From positions 41,813-105,812 of the forward strand of contig JANRJL010000009.1 of NCBI GenBank assembly GCA_033763995.1: a stretch of 64,000 nucleotides of DNA, given 5' to 3'. Below the pieces are notes generated by a model that was not told where the DNA came from, ran no database searches, and saw only the letters and a program-made list of their open reading frames with translations. The DNA comes from GCA-2737725 sp033763995 (GTDB taxonomy: Bacteria; Pseudomonadota; Alphaproteobacteria; Rhodospirillales; Rhodospirillaceae). A program made the position numbers and the translations under genes. The number at the start of each line of letters is the position of its first letter. Positions within the stretch are counted from its first letter, which is position 1. This document shows positions 50,539 to 58,186 of the stretch, piece by piece.

Positions 50539-50848
50539 AGACGAGTTTCAGCCCCACGATCCCAGCGACGATCAGGGCGAGAAAGAAGAGCCGCGCCGCC
50601 GTGGCCGGATCGCCAAAGAGCGCGATGCCGATGATGGCGGTGCCGATGGCGCCGATTCCGGTCCACACCGCATAGGCCGTGCCCAGCGGAATCGTCTTGA
50701 CCGCCTGGGAGAGAAACCAGGCGCTGGCGAGATACAAGACCGCGAACACGAGCGAGGGGACCAGGCGCGTGAAGCCGTCGGCAAATTTCAATGCCGTGGT
50801 GAAGCCGATCTCGCAGACGCCCGCGATCGCCAAAAAAATCCAACCCAT
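50531..50848 (-). CDS. gdx: SMR family exporter, Gdx/SugE type (guanidinium)
   Basis: A 105-residue four-helix transporter. The first helix carries the essential glutamate (IAGVCEIGFTTALKF) and the third the GTAYAVWTGIGAIG signature, both closer to Gdx (SugE) than to EmrE. Gdx exports guanidinium; no guanidine riboswitch was seen upstream. The second ATG (50848) is chosen because AGAGGGG is six bases before it. The gene follows the diguanylate cyclase by 28 bp on the same strand. Confidence 0.88.
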   Translation of the reverse strand: MGWIFLAIAGVCEIGFTTALKFADGFTRLVPSLVFAVLYLASAWFLSQAVKTIPLGTAYAVWTGIGAIGTAIIGIALFGDPATAARLFFLALIVAGIVGLKLVSN

Positions 50849-50876
50849 GGCCATCCCCTCTTTCGGCGCGCGCCTC

Positions 50877-51809
50877 TCAAGACCCGCGCTGCTCGAGTAG
50901 CGTGCCCATGACGCGATTGCGGCCCGCGGCCTTGGCCGCATAGAGCTTCTGGTCGGCGGCTTTCAAAAGCGCTTGGGGGTCGGCCTCGCGCGTCACCGCG
51001 CAGGTCGCCACGCCCAAACTCAGCGTGACGTGACTGCCGGCGCTCGATTTGCTGTGCGGAATCTTGAGGGACGCGATGGACGCGCCCACGGCCCGCGCGA
51101 CGCTGAAGGCGCCGTCCAGCGAAGTGCCGGGCAACAGCATGACGAACTCCTCGCCGCCGTAACGTGCCACGACGTCGCCGGGCCGCTGGATGCCCTCGCG
51201 CAGGGCCTTGCCGATCAGGCGCAGGCAATCGTCGCCGGCGCCGTGGCCGTAAGTGTCGTTGTATTGCTTGAAGTGATCGACATCCATCAGGATCACCGAC
51301 AACACGTCGCCGGTGCGCAAATGGCGGCGCCACTCGCGCGCGAAGGCATCGTCGAAGGCCCGCCGGTTATAGAGCCCGGTCAGACCGTCGATGAACGCCA
51401 GGCGCTCCAACTCGTCGCGGCTTTTCTTGAGTTCCATGTGCGTGCGCACGCGCGCACGCACCACGGCGGGCGTGAAGGGTTTGGTGATGTAATCGACCGC
51501 GCCGATTTCAAACGCCTTGGTCTCGTCGGCTGACGACGACTGCGACGTCAAAAACAAGACCGGAATGCCAAGAAACTCCGGTGTCGACTTGATCTGACGA
51601 CAAAGCTCCAGGCCATCGACGTCGGGCAGGCGAATGTCCAGCAAAATCAGGTCGGCCAAAGCGTCATTGGCCCGCCCGGTGCGCAGGTGCTCGAGACCCG
51701 CGCGCGCGGACGCAGCCCAATCGACCTCATACTCCGAGCCCAGCAACGATTTGAGCATGAAGGCCGTGCTCTCTTCGTCTTCAATAAGCAGGACGCGATC
51801 GCGCTTCAC
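50877..51809 (-). CDS. Response regulator with diguanylate cyclase domain (PleD-like)
   Basis: A 310-residue protein: receiver domain (1-120) with acidic pocket ED near 10-11, phospho-acceptor Asp58 in LILLDIRLPDVDG and Lys110; then a GGDEF domain with active site GGEEF (218-222) and an inhibitory RxxD site RPGD (209-212) five residues before it. It makes cyclic di-GMP when phosphorylated. GTG 51809 is chosen; a start at 51938 would overlap SDR B by 92 bp and the extra sequence is not receiver-like. It is co-directional with SDR B, 37 bp upstream. Confidence 0.9.
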   Translation of the reverse strand: MKRDRVLLIEDEESTAFMLKSLLGSEYEVDWAASARAGLEHLRTGRANDALADLILLDIRLPDVDGLELCRQIKSTPEFLGIPVLFLTSQSSSADETKAFEIGAVDYITKPFTPAVVRARVRTHMELKKSRDELERLAFIDGLTGLYNRRAFDDAFAREWRRHLRTGDVLSVILMDVDHFKQYNDTYGHGAGDDCLRLIGKALREGIQRPGDVVARYGGEEFVMLLPGTSLDGAFSVARAVGASIASLKIPHSKSSAGSHVTLSLGVATCAVTREADPQALLKAADQKLYAAKAAGRNRVMGTLLEQRGS

Positions 51810-51846
51810 GATGAAATACCCGGGGTTCAGACGTAGACCAAGATCA

Positions 51847-52620
51847 TCATTCCTCGAACCGGTCGAACAGACCCGACATGAAGCTGTCGCGGGTCGGATC
51901 GAAGGCGGTGTAGATTTTGTTGATGGTCGTATCGTCATAGAGCGTGTCGGCGGTGAGCTTTCCCAAGTCCTCGCGAATCATCCAACTGAACTTGGTCGCG
52001 TCTTCCGTCAGCACCGACTTGCCCTCCGCCGGGCGCGCCAGCAATCCGCCGGGACGTATGATGGTGTATTTCAATCCCGAGGCGATGAGGTAATTCTCGG
52101 CCTGCTCCTTCAGGGACGTCACCTCTTTCAGGATGATGCGGGTGAAGTAGGGATTGGCCGGCGCGCTGGTGCCGGTGCCGATGACGGTGACGAACACGAA
52201 GCGTTCGATGCCCGCCGCTTTAGCGGCATCAATAACGTTCTTGTTGCCGATCCAGTCGGGGCGGTTCTTCGGATCGCCCCCGCCGCCCAGCGTCGAGACC
52301 GCCGCCTTGAAGTTGCCCGAGGCTGCGGCCTTGGCGGATTCTTCGGCGTTCATGGCATCGCCGATCACGGTGGCCACGCCCAGCTTCTTGAGTTCGGCCG
52401 TGTCCGACGAGGGTCGCACCATGACGGTGACCTTCTCGCCGCGCGCGACGAGACTTTTCACGACCTCAAGGCCGGTGGCGCGGTTGCCGCCGAACACGAT
52501 CACGCCCTCGCGCGCCGGGGCTGGGGGTGTTGCTGACGAGGCCGCCTCGTCCTGGGCCTGGGCCGAACCCCAAATCCCCAGGGTCGCCAAGAGCAGCACA
52601 CCGAACCAGCGTCGCACCAT
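51847..52620 (-). CDS. Exported NmrA-like SDR protein B (variant loop)
   Basis: A 257-residue protein with a Sec signal (WFGVLLLATLGIWGSAQAQ), a short Ala/Pro linker and a Rossmann fold whose glycine loop is GGNRATG (44-50): the central glycine of GxxGxxG is arginine. Further landmarks are VMVRPSSDTAELKKLG, the NRPDWIGNKNVIDAAKAAG block and YTIIRPGGLLARP. Closest in the window to SDR G (62687) and SDR F (59740). It heads a likely operon with the diguanylate cyclase and gdx. Divergent from SDR C across two hairpins. Confidence 0.82.
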   Translation of the reverse strand: MVRRWFGVLLLATLGIWGSAQAQDEAASSATPPAPAREGVIVFGGNRATGLEVVKSLVARGEKVTVMVRPSSDTAELKKLGVATVIGDAMNAEESAKAAASGNFKAAVSTLGGGGDPKNRPDWIGNKNVIDAAKAAGIERFVFVTVIGTGTSAPANPYFTRIILKEVTSLKEQAENYLIASGLKYTIIRPGGLLARPAEGKSVLTEDATKFSWMIREDLGKLTADTLYDDTTINKIYTAFDPTRDSFMSGLFDRFEE

Positions 52621-52747
52621 TGTACGGTCTCCCTCGGAAATAACCGCGCGAAGCCTTGAGTTTCCATGCTTTTCCCGGGCCTGTCGAGCCCCGGTAATGG
52701 TTTCTTCGCTGGCGGTACTCCATTAGGCTCCGGGTCGGAATGCCGCT

Positions 52748-52819
52748 AGTGGTCCGATTCTAACATTCGCATCCCGGATCCGGGTGCTGTTTTGCGAATG
52801 TTAGAATCAAAGGACCACT
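52748..52819 (+). repeat. HP hairpin element 2
   Basis: Outer stem AGTGGTCC (52748-52755)/GGACCACT (52812-52819), inner stem ATTCTAACATTCGC (52757-52770)/GCGAATGTTAGAAT (52794-52807), both perfect, with one unpaired base on the left and CAAA on the right between the stems. The 23-nt loop contains the palindrome CCCGGATCCGGG. Confidence 0.9.
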
Positions 52820-52834
52820 CGCAAATATATGTTT

Positions 52835-52913
52835 CTCGTGGAGCTTTGGATTTGACATTCGCCACAAAGTTCCACGGCGTCTAGGTTAGCGAATGTCAAG
52901 TCCGCTCCACGAG
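52835..52913 (-). repeat. HP hairpin element 3
   Basis: Outer stem CTCGTGGAGC (52835-52844)/GCTCCACGAG (52904-52913), inner stem GATTTGACATTCGC (52849-52862)/GCGAATGTCAAGTC (52889-52902, one G-U). The four-base bulge TTTG is on the left, so the element is in opposite orientation to HP 2, 15 bp away. Its inner stem shares ACATTCGC with HP 2. Confidence 0.9.
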
Positions 52914-52949
52914 GAGCGGTCCGATGTGATGATCAAATGGGAGTAAGAC

Positions 52950-53696
52950 ATGCGTGTGATGAAAGCGGCCATCGCCTTCGCGGCGGCCATGGGATTGACG
53001 AGCGCGGCGATCGCAGCCGGCGAAACGGTGGTGGTGGCCGGGGCCACCGGCAAGAGCGGCCCGCCGCTGGTGAAGATTCTCAAGGACCAGGGCTACAACG
53101 TGCGCGCCATGGTGCGCGACAAGGCGAAAGCCGGCGACCTGGACGCGGGCGTCGAGGTGGTTGAGGCCGACGTGACCAAACCCGCGACCTTGGGCGCCGC
53201 CATGAAGGGCGCCGCCTACGTGATTTCCACCATCGGCGCGGGCGGCGTGGAACCGCCCAACAACGCCGAAAACGTCGACTATAAGGGCGTGGCCAATTTG
53301 GCTGATGCCGCCAAGGCCGCGGGTGTGAAGCACTTCGTGCTGATGTCGTCGATCGGCGCCGGCGACACCAATCCGGAAACCTTCCTCAACAAGCGCTTCG
53401 GCATGGTGCTGAAGTGGAAAGGCGACGGCGAACAGCACCTGCGCAAGAGCGGGCTGTCCTACACCATCGTGCGCCCCGGCGGCTTGGCCGATTGCGACCC
53501 GGGCAAGGTCGGGCTGAAGATCGCGGCGGGCCATGAGGCCCTGCAGGGCCGTATCTGCCGCTCCGACGTGGGCCTGATCATGGCCGACGCGCTCACCAAC
53601 AAGGCGGCGGCGGGCAAGACCGTCGCCACCATCAGCGACGACAAGGCCCCGGTTGACGGCTGGAAGTCGGCGTGGGCAGCCATCGCGAAAGATTAG
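52950..53696 (+). CDS. Exported NmrA-like SDR protein C
   Basis: A 248-residue protein with a Sec signal (AAIAFAAAMGLTSAAIAAG) and the glycine loop GATGKSG (31-37). VRAMVRDKAKAGDLDAG, VISTIGAGG, NLADAAKAAGVKHFVLMSS and YTIVRPGGLADCD follow. No YxxxK pair. GGGAG lies about eight bases before the ATG. It stands alone between the hairpin pair upstream and a strong terminator downstream. It is closest to SDR A; cofactor NADP(H) is likely from the fold, substrate unknown. Confidence 0.83.
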   Translation: MRVMKAAIAFAAAMGLTSAAIAAGETVVVAGATGKSGPPLVKILKDQGYNVRAMVRDKAKAGDLDAGVEVVEADVTKPATLGAAMKGAAYVISTIGAGGVEPPNNAENVDYKGVANLADAAKAAGVKHFVLMSSIGAGDTNPETFLNKRFGMVLKWKGDGEQHLRKSGLSYTIVRPGGLADCDPGKVGLKIAAGHEALQGRICRSDVGLIMADALTNKAAAGKTVATISDDKAPVDGWKSAWAAIAKD

Positions 53697-53717
53697 TTCA
53701 TCGGACATTCGACCCGC

Positions 53718-53760
53718 AAAACCCCGTGCCGCATTCGTTTGCGGCGCGGGGTTTTTTCTT
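53718..53760 (+). terminator. Intrinsic terminator after SDR C
   Basis: AAACCCCGTGCCGC (53718-53731), loop ATTCGTTT, GCGGCGCGGGGTTTTTTCTT: a stem of about 13 pairs with one mismatch, then six T. Confidence 0.9.
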
Positions 53761-53821
53761 ATCCGGACCGAACGCCCGCGCCGCCGGTGATTGAGCGCCC
53801 TGCCCTCGCGAAAAACTTGCG

Positions 53822-53897
53822 CTAGTGTCGCGATTCCGAAGTTCGTTCAATCTCCCGGCTGGCACTTTAACGAACTTCGGAATCAAAGCGACACTAG
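53822..53897 (+). repeat. HP hairpin element 4
   Basis: Outer stem CTAGTGTCGC (53822-53831)/GCGACACTAG (53888-53897), inner stem ATTCCGAAGTTCGTT (53833-53847)/AACGAACTTCGGAAT (53869-53883), both perfect; one base unpaired left, CAAA right; loop 21 nt. Architecture identical to HP 2 with a different arm sequence. Confidence 0.92.
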
Positions 53898-53909
53898 AAC
53901 TCTATGAAT

Positions 53910-53987
53910 CTAGTGTGGTTCTTGGATTTGAAGTTCCTAAAAAATGCGCGCGGCGAACTCCTAGGAACTTCAAATCCACCACACTAG
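53910..53987 (-). repeat. HP hairpin element 5, overlapping the putA ribosome site
   Basis: Outer stem CTAGTGTGG (53910-53918)/CCACACTAG (53979-53987), inner stem GGATTTGAAGTTCCTA (53924-53939)/TAGGAACTTCAAATCC (53962-53977), perfect; bulge TTCTT left, A right; loop 22 nt. Opposite in orientation to HP 4, 12 bp away, and shares GAAGTTC with it. The last stem bases run into AGGAT (53986-53990), the putA Shine-Dalgarno. Confidence 0.92.
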
Positions 53988-53995
53988 GATGGCGC

Positions 53996-56900
53996 ATGGT
54001 CCGTTTCGTTTTTGACTCTCCTGCCCCAGATACGACCCCCGCACGACGGACGCTCCGCCGGGCGACGCGGCGGGCCGAGGGCGATGTTCTATCGGATTTG
54101 CTTCCGACCGCGCGTTTGGCTCCCGATGGCGCGCGCCGCGTCCAGGCCCGGGCCGCCGAGTGGGTGGAAAAGGTTCGAGCCCGGCGCGGCAAAGCCTCGG
54201 GGCTCGACTCCTTTTTGCAGGTCTTCGATTTGTCCAGCCGCGAGGGAATCGCGCTGATGTGCCTCGCCGAGGCCTTGCTGCGCATCCCCGACGGCGCCAC
54301 CGCCGATGCCCTGATCCGCGATACCCTCGGCGGCGCCGATTGGCGGCGCCATCTTGGCGCCTCGGACTCGGCGTTCGTCAATGCCGCCACATGGGCCTTG
54401 ATGTTGACCGGCGGCTTGATCGCGCCCGAGGACGATTCGGCTTGGCTCGGTACCGTGAAGTCGCTGGCGCAGCGGGTCGGCGAGCCGGTCATTCGCGCCG
54501 CCGTGCGCGAGGCCATGGCCATCATGGGCCAGCAATTCGTCATGGGGCGCACCATCGATGAAGCGCTGTCGCGCGCGCGCACCGAGGGTACGCCGCGCAC
54601 GCGCTATTCCTTCGACATGCTGGGCGAGGCCGTGCTGACCGCGCCCGATGCCGCGCGGTGCTTCGACGCCTATCTCAAGGCGATCAAGACCTTGGGGCGA
54701 TCACCCAAGGCTAACGACCATCTTGCCGCGCACGGCATTTCCGTCAAATTGTCGGCGTTGCACCCGCGCTACGAAACCGCCCAGATCGACCGCGTGCACC
54801 GCGAACTGATCCCGCGCGTCATGGCGTTGGCGCGCGCCGCCAAGCGGGTGAATATCGGGCTGACCATCGACGCCGAGGAGGCTGACCGGCTCGACCTCTC
54901 GCTCGATGTCATCGCGGCCCTGGCCAAAGATCCAGCCCTGAAGGATTGGGACGGTCTCGGTCTCGCGGTACAGGCCTACCAACGGCGCGCGCTGCCATTG
55001 ATCGCGTGGCTGACCGAACTCGCGCACCAGACCCGGCGCCGCCTGATGACGCGACTGGTCAAGGGCGCCTATTGGGACAGCGAGATCAAGCGCGCGCAGG
55101 AAGCCGGGCTCGACGACTATCCGGTGTTCACGCGCAAGACTCACACCGACGTCTCATATCTCGCCTGCGCACGGCACCTGCTGGCCGACGCGCGCGCCTT
55201 CTATCCGTGTTTCGCCACCCACAATGCCCACACCGCCGCGGCCGTGCTGGAGATGGCCGCGGGCCGCACCGATTTCGAGTTCCAGCGCCTGCACGGCATG
55301 GGCCGGGAACTCTATGATGTGGTTCTCGCCGAGGTGCCCGAGGCGGCAGTGCGCGTTTATGCGCCCGTCGGCAGCCATGAGGACTTGCTCGCTTATCTGG
55401 TTCGCCGATTGCTGGAGAACGGCGCCAACACATCTTTCGTCAATCGCCTGCTCGACGAAAAGCTACCCGTGGCGACCATCGTCGCCGATCCGGTGGAGCG
55501 TGTGCTTGCACCACCGACAGCGGCCTCATCGCGCATTCCATTGCCGGGTGATCTGTTTGGCGCCGAGCGCACGAACTCAGCCGGAATTGATCTCGCCGAC
55601 CCCGAGACCCTGGCCGCGCTCAAGACCGAGTTGAACTCCGCGCCCAACGGTTGGAACGCCTGGCCCTTGGTCGGCGGGCAACCTCAGCCGGGCCTGACGC
55701 GCCGCGTTGCAAACCCCGCCAATCTTGCCGACAGTGTGGGCAGCGTCACCGAGGCCGATGCCGCCACGGCCCTGCGCGCGCTCGATCTTGCTCACTCCGC
55801 CCACGCCGCATGGGACACAACCCCAGCCATGGAGCGTGCTGCTTGTCTTGAGCGCGCCGCCGATGCCATGGAGGCCGAGCGCCCCGCACTCATGGCGCTG
55901 GCGATCCGCGAGGCCGGCAAGACGATTTCCGATGCCGTGGCCGAGGTACGTGAGGCGGTCGACTTCTTGCGCTATTACGCGGCGCGGGCGCGTGCCGACT
56001 TCGCCGAGCCGTTGCACCTGCCCGGCCCCACCGGCGAAACCAACCGGCTGATGCTGCGCGGACGCGGCGTGTTTTTGTGCATTTCGCCGTGGAACTTTCC
56101 CTTGGCGATTTTCACCGGCCAAGTGGCGGCGGCCTTGGCGGCCGGCAACACCGTGATCGCCAAGCCCGCCGAGCAAACCCCGCTGATGGCGGCGGCTGCC
56201 GTGCGGCTGCTGCACCGAGCGGGCGTGCCGGCCGATGCCTTGCATCTGGTTCCCGGCGACGGCCCGGCCTTGGCCGCGCCCTTGCTCTCGGATCGCCGCC
56301 TGACCGGCGTCGCCTTCACGGGCTCCACGGCCGCGGCGGCGGCGATCAACCGCGCGCTGGCCGCCCGCGCCGGGCCCCTTGCGGTGCTGATCGCAGAAAC
56401 CGGCGGCGTGAACGCGATGATCGTGGACTCCTCGGCCCTGCCCGAGCAAGTCACGCGCGACGCCGTGGCCTCGGCGTTTCGCAGCGCCGGTCAGCGCTGC
56501 TCGGCCCTGCGCGTGCTCTGCCTTCAAGACGACATCGCCGACAAAACCATCGCCATGCTCGCGGGCGCCATGGCCGAACTGAACGTGGGCGACCCGGCGC
56601 TGCTTGCCACCGACGTCGGCCCGGTGATCGACGGCGAAGCCCTGGCGCGGCTCCAGGCCCATGCTACGCGGATGGATCGCGAGGGTAAGAAAATTTTCGA
56701 GATCGCGGCCAAACCGGAGTGGCGCAGCGGCACCTTCTTTGCGCCGCGCGCCTACGAGATTCCGAGTTTGGCGCACCTCACCGAGGAAGTTTTCGGCCCG
56801 ATCCTGCACGTCGTGCGCTACCGCGGGTCCGACCTCGACGCCGTCATCGAGCAGATCAACGCCACGGGCTACGGCCTGACGGCGTCGATTCACAGCCGCG

Positions 56901-57145
56901 TCGACAGCCGGGCGGCGTCGATCGCTGCGCGGCTCAAGGTCGGCAATATCTATATCAACCGCAATCAGGTCGGCGCCGTGGTGGGCGTGCAGCCCTTTGG
57001 CGGCGAGGGCCTGTCGGGCACTGGGCCAAAGGCCGGTGGGCCGCGCTATCTGCACCGCTTCGCGCTGGAGCGCACCGTCAGCATCGACACGACGGCCAAG
57101 GGCGGCAACGCGGCATTGTTGGCCGCCGATCCGGACCAGCGCTAG
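53996..57145 (+). CDS. putA: Bifunctional proline dehydrogenase/P5C dehydrogenase PutA
   Basis: A 1049-residue enzyme that oxidises proline to glutamate. The N-terminal FAD barrel is seen in MTRLVKGAYWDSEIKRAQ, VFTRKTHTDVSYLACA and CFATHNAHTA; the C-terminal aldehyde dehydrogenase in ISPWNFPLAIFTGQVAAALA, the glutamate of AETGGVNAM and the cysteine in SAGQRCSALRVL. No N-terminal ribbon-helix-helix domain, so it is not the autoregulatory trifunctional form. ATG 53996 (MVRFVFDS) is the first start after hairpin HP 5; longer in-frame sequence is hairpin DNA. No putP or putR nearby. Confidence 0.94.
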   Translation: MVRFVFDSPAPDTTPARRTLRRATRRAEGDVLSDLLPTARLAPDGARRVQARAAEWVEKVRARRGKASGLDSFLQVFDLSSREGIALMCLAEALLRIPDGATADALIRDTLGGADWRRHLGASDSAFVNAATWALMLTGGLIAPEDDSAWLGTVKSLAQRVGEPVIRAAVREAMAIMGQQFVMGRTIDEALSRARTEGTPRTRYSFDMLGEAVLTAPDAARCFDAYLKAIKTLGRSPKANDHLAAHGISVKLSALHPRYETAQIDRVHRELIPRVMALARAAKRVNIGLTIDAEEADRLDLSLDVIAALAKDPALKDWDGLGLAVQAYQRRALPLIAWLTELAHQTRRRLMTRLVKGAYWDSEIKRAQEAGLDDYPVFTRKTHTDVSYLACARHLLADARAFYPCFATHNAHTAAAVLEMAAGRTDFEFQRLHGMGRELYDVVLAEVPEAAVRVYAPVGSHEDLLAYLVRRLLENGANTSFVNRLLDEKLPVATIVADPVERVLAPPTAASSRIPLPGDLFGAERTNSAGIDLADPETLAALKTELNSAPNGWNAWPLVGGQPQPGLTRRVANPANLADSVGSVTEADAATALRALDLAHSAHAAWDTTPAMERAACLERAADAMEAERPALMALAIREAGKTISDAVAEVREAVDFLRYYAARARADFAEPLHLPGPTGETNRLMLRGRGVFLCISPWNFPLAIFTGQVAAALAAGNTVIAKPAEQTPLMAAAAVRLLHRAGVPADALHLVPGDGPALAAPLLSDRRLTGVAFTGSTAAAAAINRALAARAGPLAVLIAETGGVNAMIVDSSALPEQVTRDAVASAFRSAGQRCSALRVLCLQDDIADKTIAMLAGAMAELNVGDPALLATDVGPVIDGEALARLQAHATRMDREGKKIFEIAAKPEWRSGTFFAPRAYEIPSLAHLTEEVFGPILHVVRYRGSDLDAVIEQINATGYGLTASIHSRVDSRAASIAARLKVGNIYINRNQVGAVVGVQPFGGEGLSGTGPKAGGPRYLHRFALERTVSIDTTAKGGNAALLAADPDQR

Positions 57146-58062
57146 GCATTGACCCAGAACTCGGCGATTTTCTCGCGCTCCTTGGGCTCCAGCACGCGCC
57201 CGCGCGCCGCACCCAAATTGTCGATCATGTTCTTCGCCTTGGACGTCGCCGGAATGGCGCAGGTCACGGCGGGGTGCGAAATCACGAACTTGAGCAGCAT
57301 TTGCGCGAAACTCTCGCAGCCCATCTCGCGCGCCCAGGCCGGTACCTCCTTGTCCTTCATGGCCTGAAGCAGACGGCCGCGCCCGAGCGGCACATTCACC
57401 AGCACCGCGATGCCCTTGTCCTGGGCCAGAGGAAGCAACGTCTTTTCCGGCTGGCGCACGTCCACGGAATAATTGAGTTGAACAAAATCGATTTCCTCGG
57501 CGCGCATGACCGGCGCCAAGGCTTCTTGGGCGTCGGGCTGCCAATGGGTGATGCCGGCGTAGCGAAAGCGCCCCTGGGCTTTCCACTCGCGCATCGTGGC
57601 CAGATGCGTCGCCGTATCGACCAAGTTATGCACCTGCATCAAGTCGATTTTGTCGGTCTTGAGTTTCTTGAAGGAGTCGTTGAACGAGGCGATGCCGTTG
57701 TCCTTGCCCTCGACCCGAACCTTCGTGGCGACGAAAGCCTTTGCACGCGCGCCGAGGCCCTTCAGGGCTTGTCCGGTGGCCTCCTCGGCCTGGGCATAGG
57801 ACGGCGCGGTGTCGATCAACGTCGCGCCGCCGTCAAGCAGCGCCTTGATGACATCGCGCTGGGCCGCCTTGTCGCCCGATCCGGCGAAGGAACTGGCGGT
57901 GCCCAAACCCACCACGGGAATCTGCTCGCCGGTCTTGGGGATGGCGCGCGTGATGAGCGCACCCTCGGCCGCACCGACAAGTCTAGGTGCGGCGAGCGTG
58001 GCCGCCACGGCCCCGGCGGCCTGGAGAAAACCCTGACGCGAGAGCGAAGACGTCATGACCAT
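57142..58062 (-). CDS. Exported aldo/keto reductase
   Basis: A 306-residue (beta/alpha)8 oxidoreductase. The catalytic tetrad is visible: Asp and Tyr in LIDTAPSYAQAE, Lys in VATKVRVEG and His in MQVHNLVDT; ITHWQPDAQ and the C-terminal CAIPATSKAKN nucleotide site follow. The N-terminus (LSRQGFLQAAGAVAATLAAP) looks like a Tat signal in which the second arginine is glutamine. Export with bound NADP would need Tat. AAGGAAGG precedes the ATG at 58062. Its stop overlaps putA (CTAG, 57142-57145). Confidence 0.83.
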   Translation of the reverse strand: MVMTSSLSRQGFLQAAGAVAATLAAPRLVGAAEGALITRAIPKTGEQIPVVGLGTASSFAGSGDKAAQRDVIKALLDGGATLIDTAPSYAQAEEATGQALKGLGARAKAFVATKVRVEGKDNGIASFNDSFKKLKTDKIDLMQVHNLVDTATHLATMREWKAQGRFRYAGITHWQPDAQEALAPVMRAEEIDFVQLNYSVDVRQPEKTLLPLAQDKGIAVLVNVPLGRGRLLQAMKDKEVPAWAREMGCESFAQMLLKFVISHPAVTCAIPATSKAKNMIDNLGAARGRVLEPKEREKIAEFWVNA

Positions 58063-58143
58063 GGACCTTCCTTACGTTTTGGGGCGGAGAATCAACAGCA
58101 TTCCGCCCCCGATCAACAGACTGTGCAGCCTACATCGAGTCAG

Positions 58144-58170
58144 CTAGGTTCGTGGAATCACGAATCAAAT
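58144..58170. repeat. Short HP-like palindrome upstream of SDR D
   Basis: TTCGTG-GAAT-CACGAA (58149-58164), preceded by CTAGG and followed by TCAAA, the same flanks as in the HP elements (CTAG on the left, GAATCAAA on the right). It may be a shortened HP copy lacking the long loop. It lies about 20 bp before the SDR D start. Confidence 0.5.
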
Positions 58171-58186
58171 TGCGATGGGGTCGCCG

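Larger units (their letters stand above)
52621..52949. other. Divergent gap with paired hairpins between SDR B and SDR C
   Basis: No gene is visible. Two long hairpins (HP 2 and HP 3, listed separately) take up 52748-52913 and must lie in or near the promoters of both exported SDR genes. Weak AT-rich -10-like sequence (AAATATAT, 52823-52830) lies between them. Confidence 0.6.

Noticed and set aside
50849..50876. Guanidine riboswitch before gdx
   Set aside because: The gap to the preceding gene is only 28 bp and has no ykkC-like conserved sequence.
53825..53995. Longer N-terminus of PutA through the hairpins
   Set aside because: The in-frame extension is made entirely of the two HP palindromes and does not resemble PutA; the ATG at 53996 has a ribosome site.
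55577..57586. A 669-codon open frame opposite putA
   Set aside because: PutA motifs are complete on the plus strand; the opposite frame has no recognisable protein and also runs across the AKR gene.
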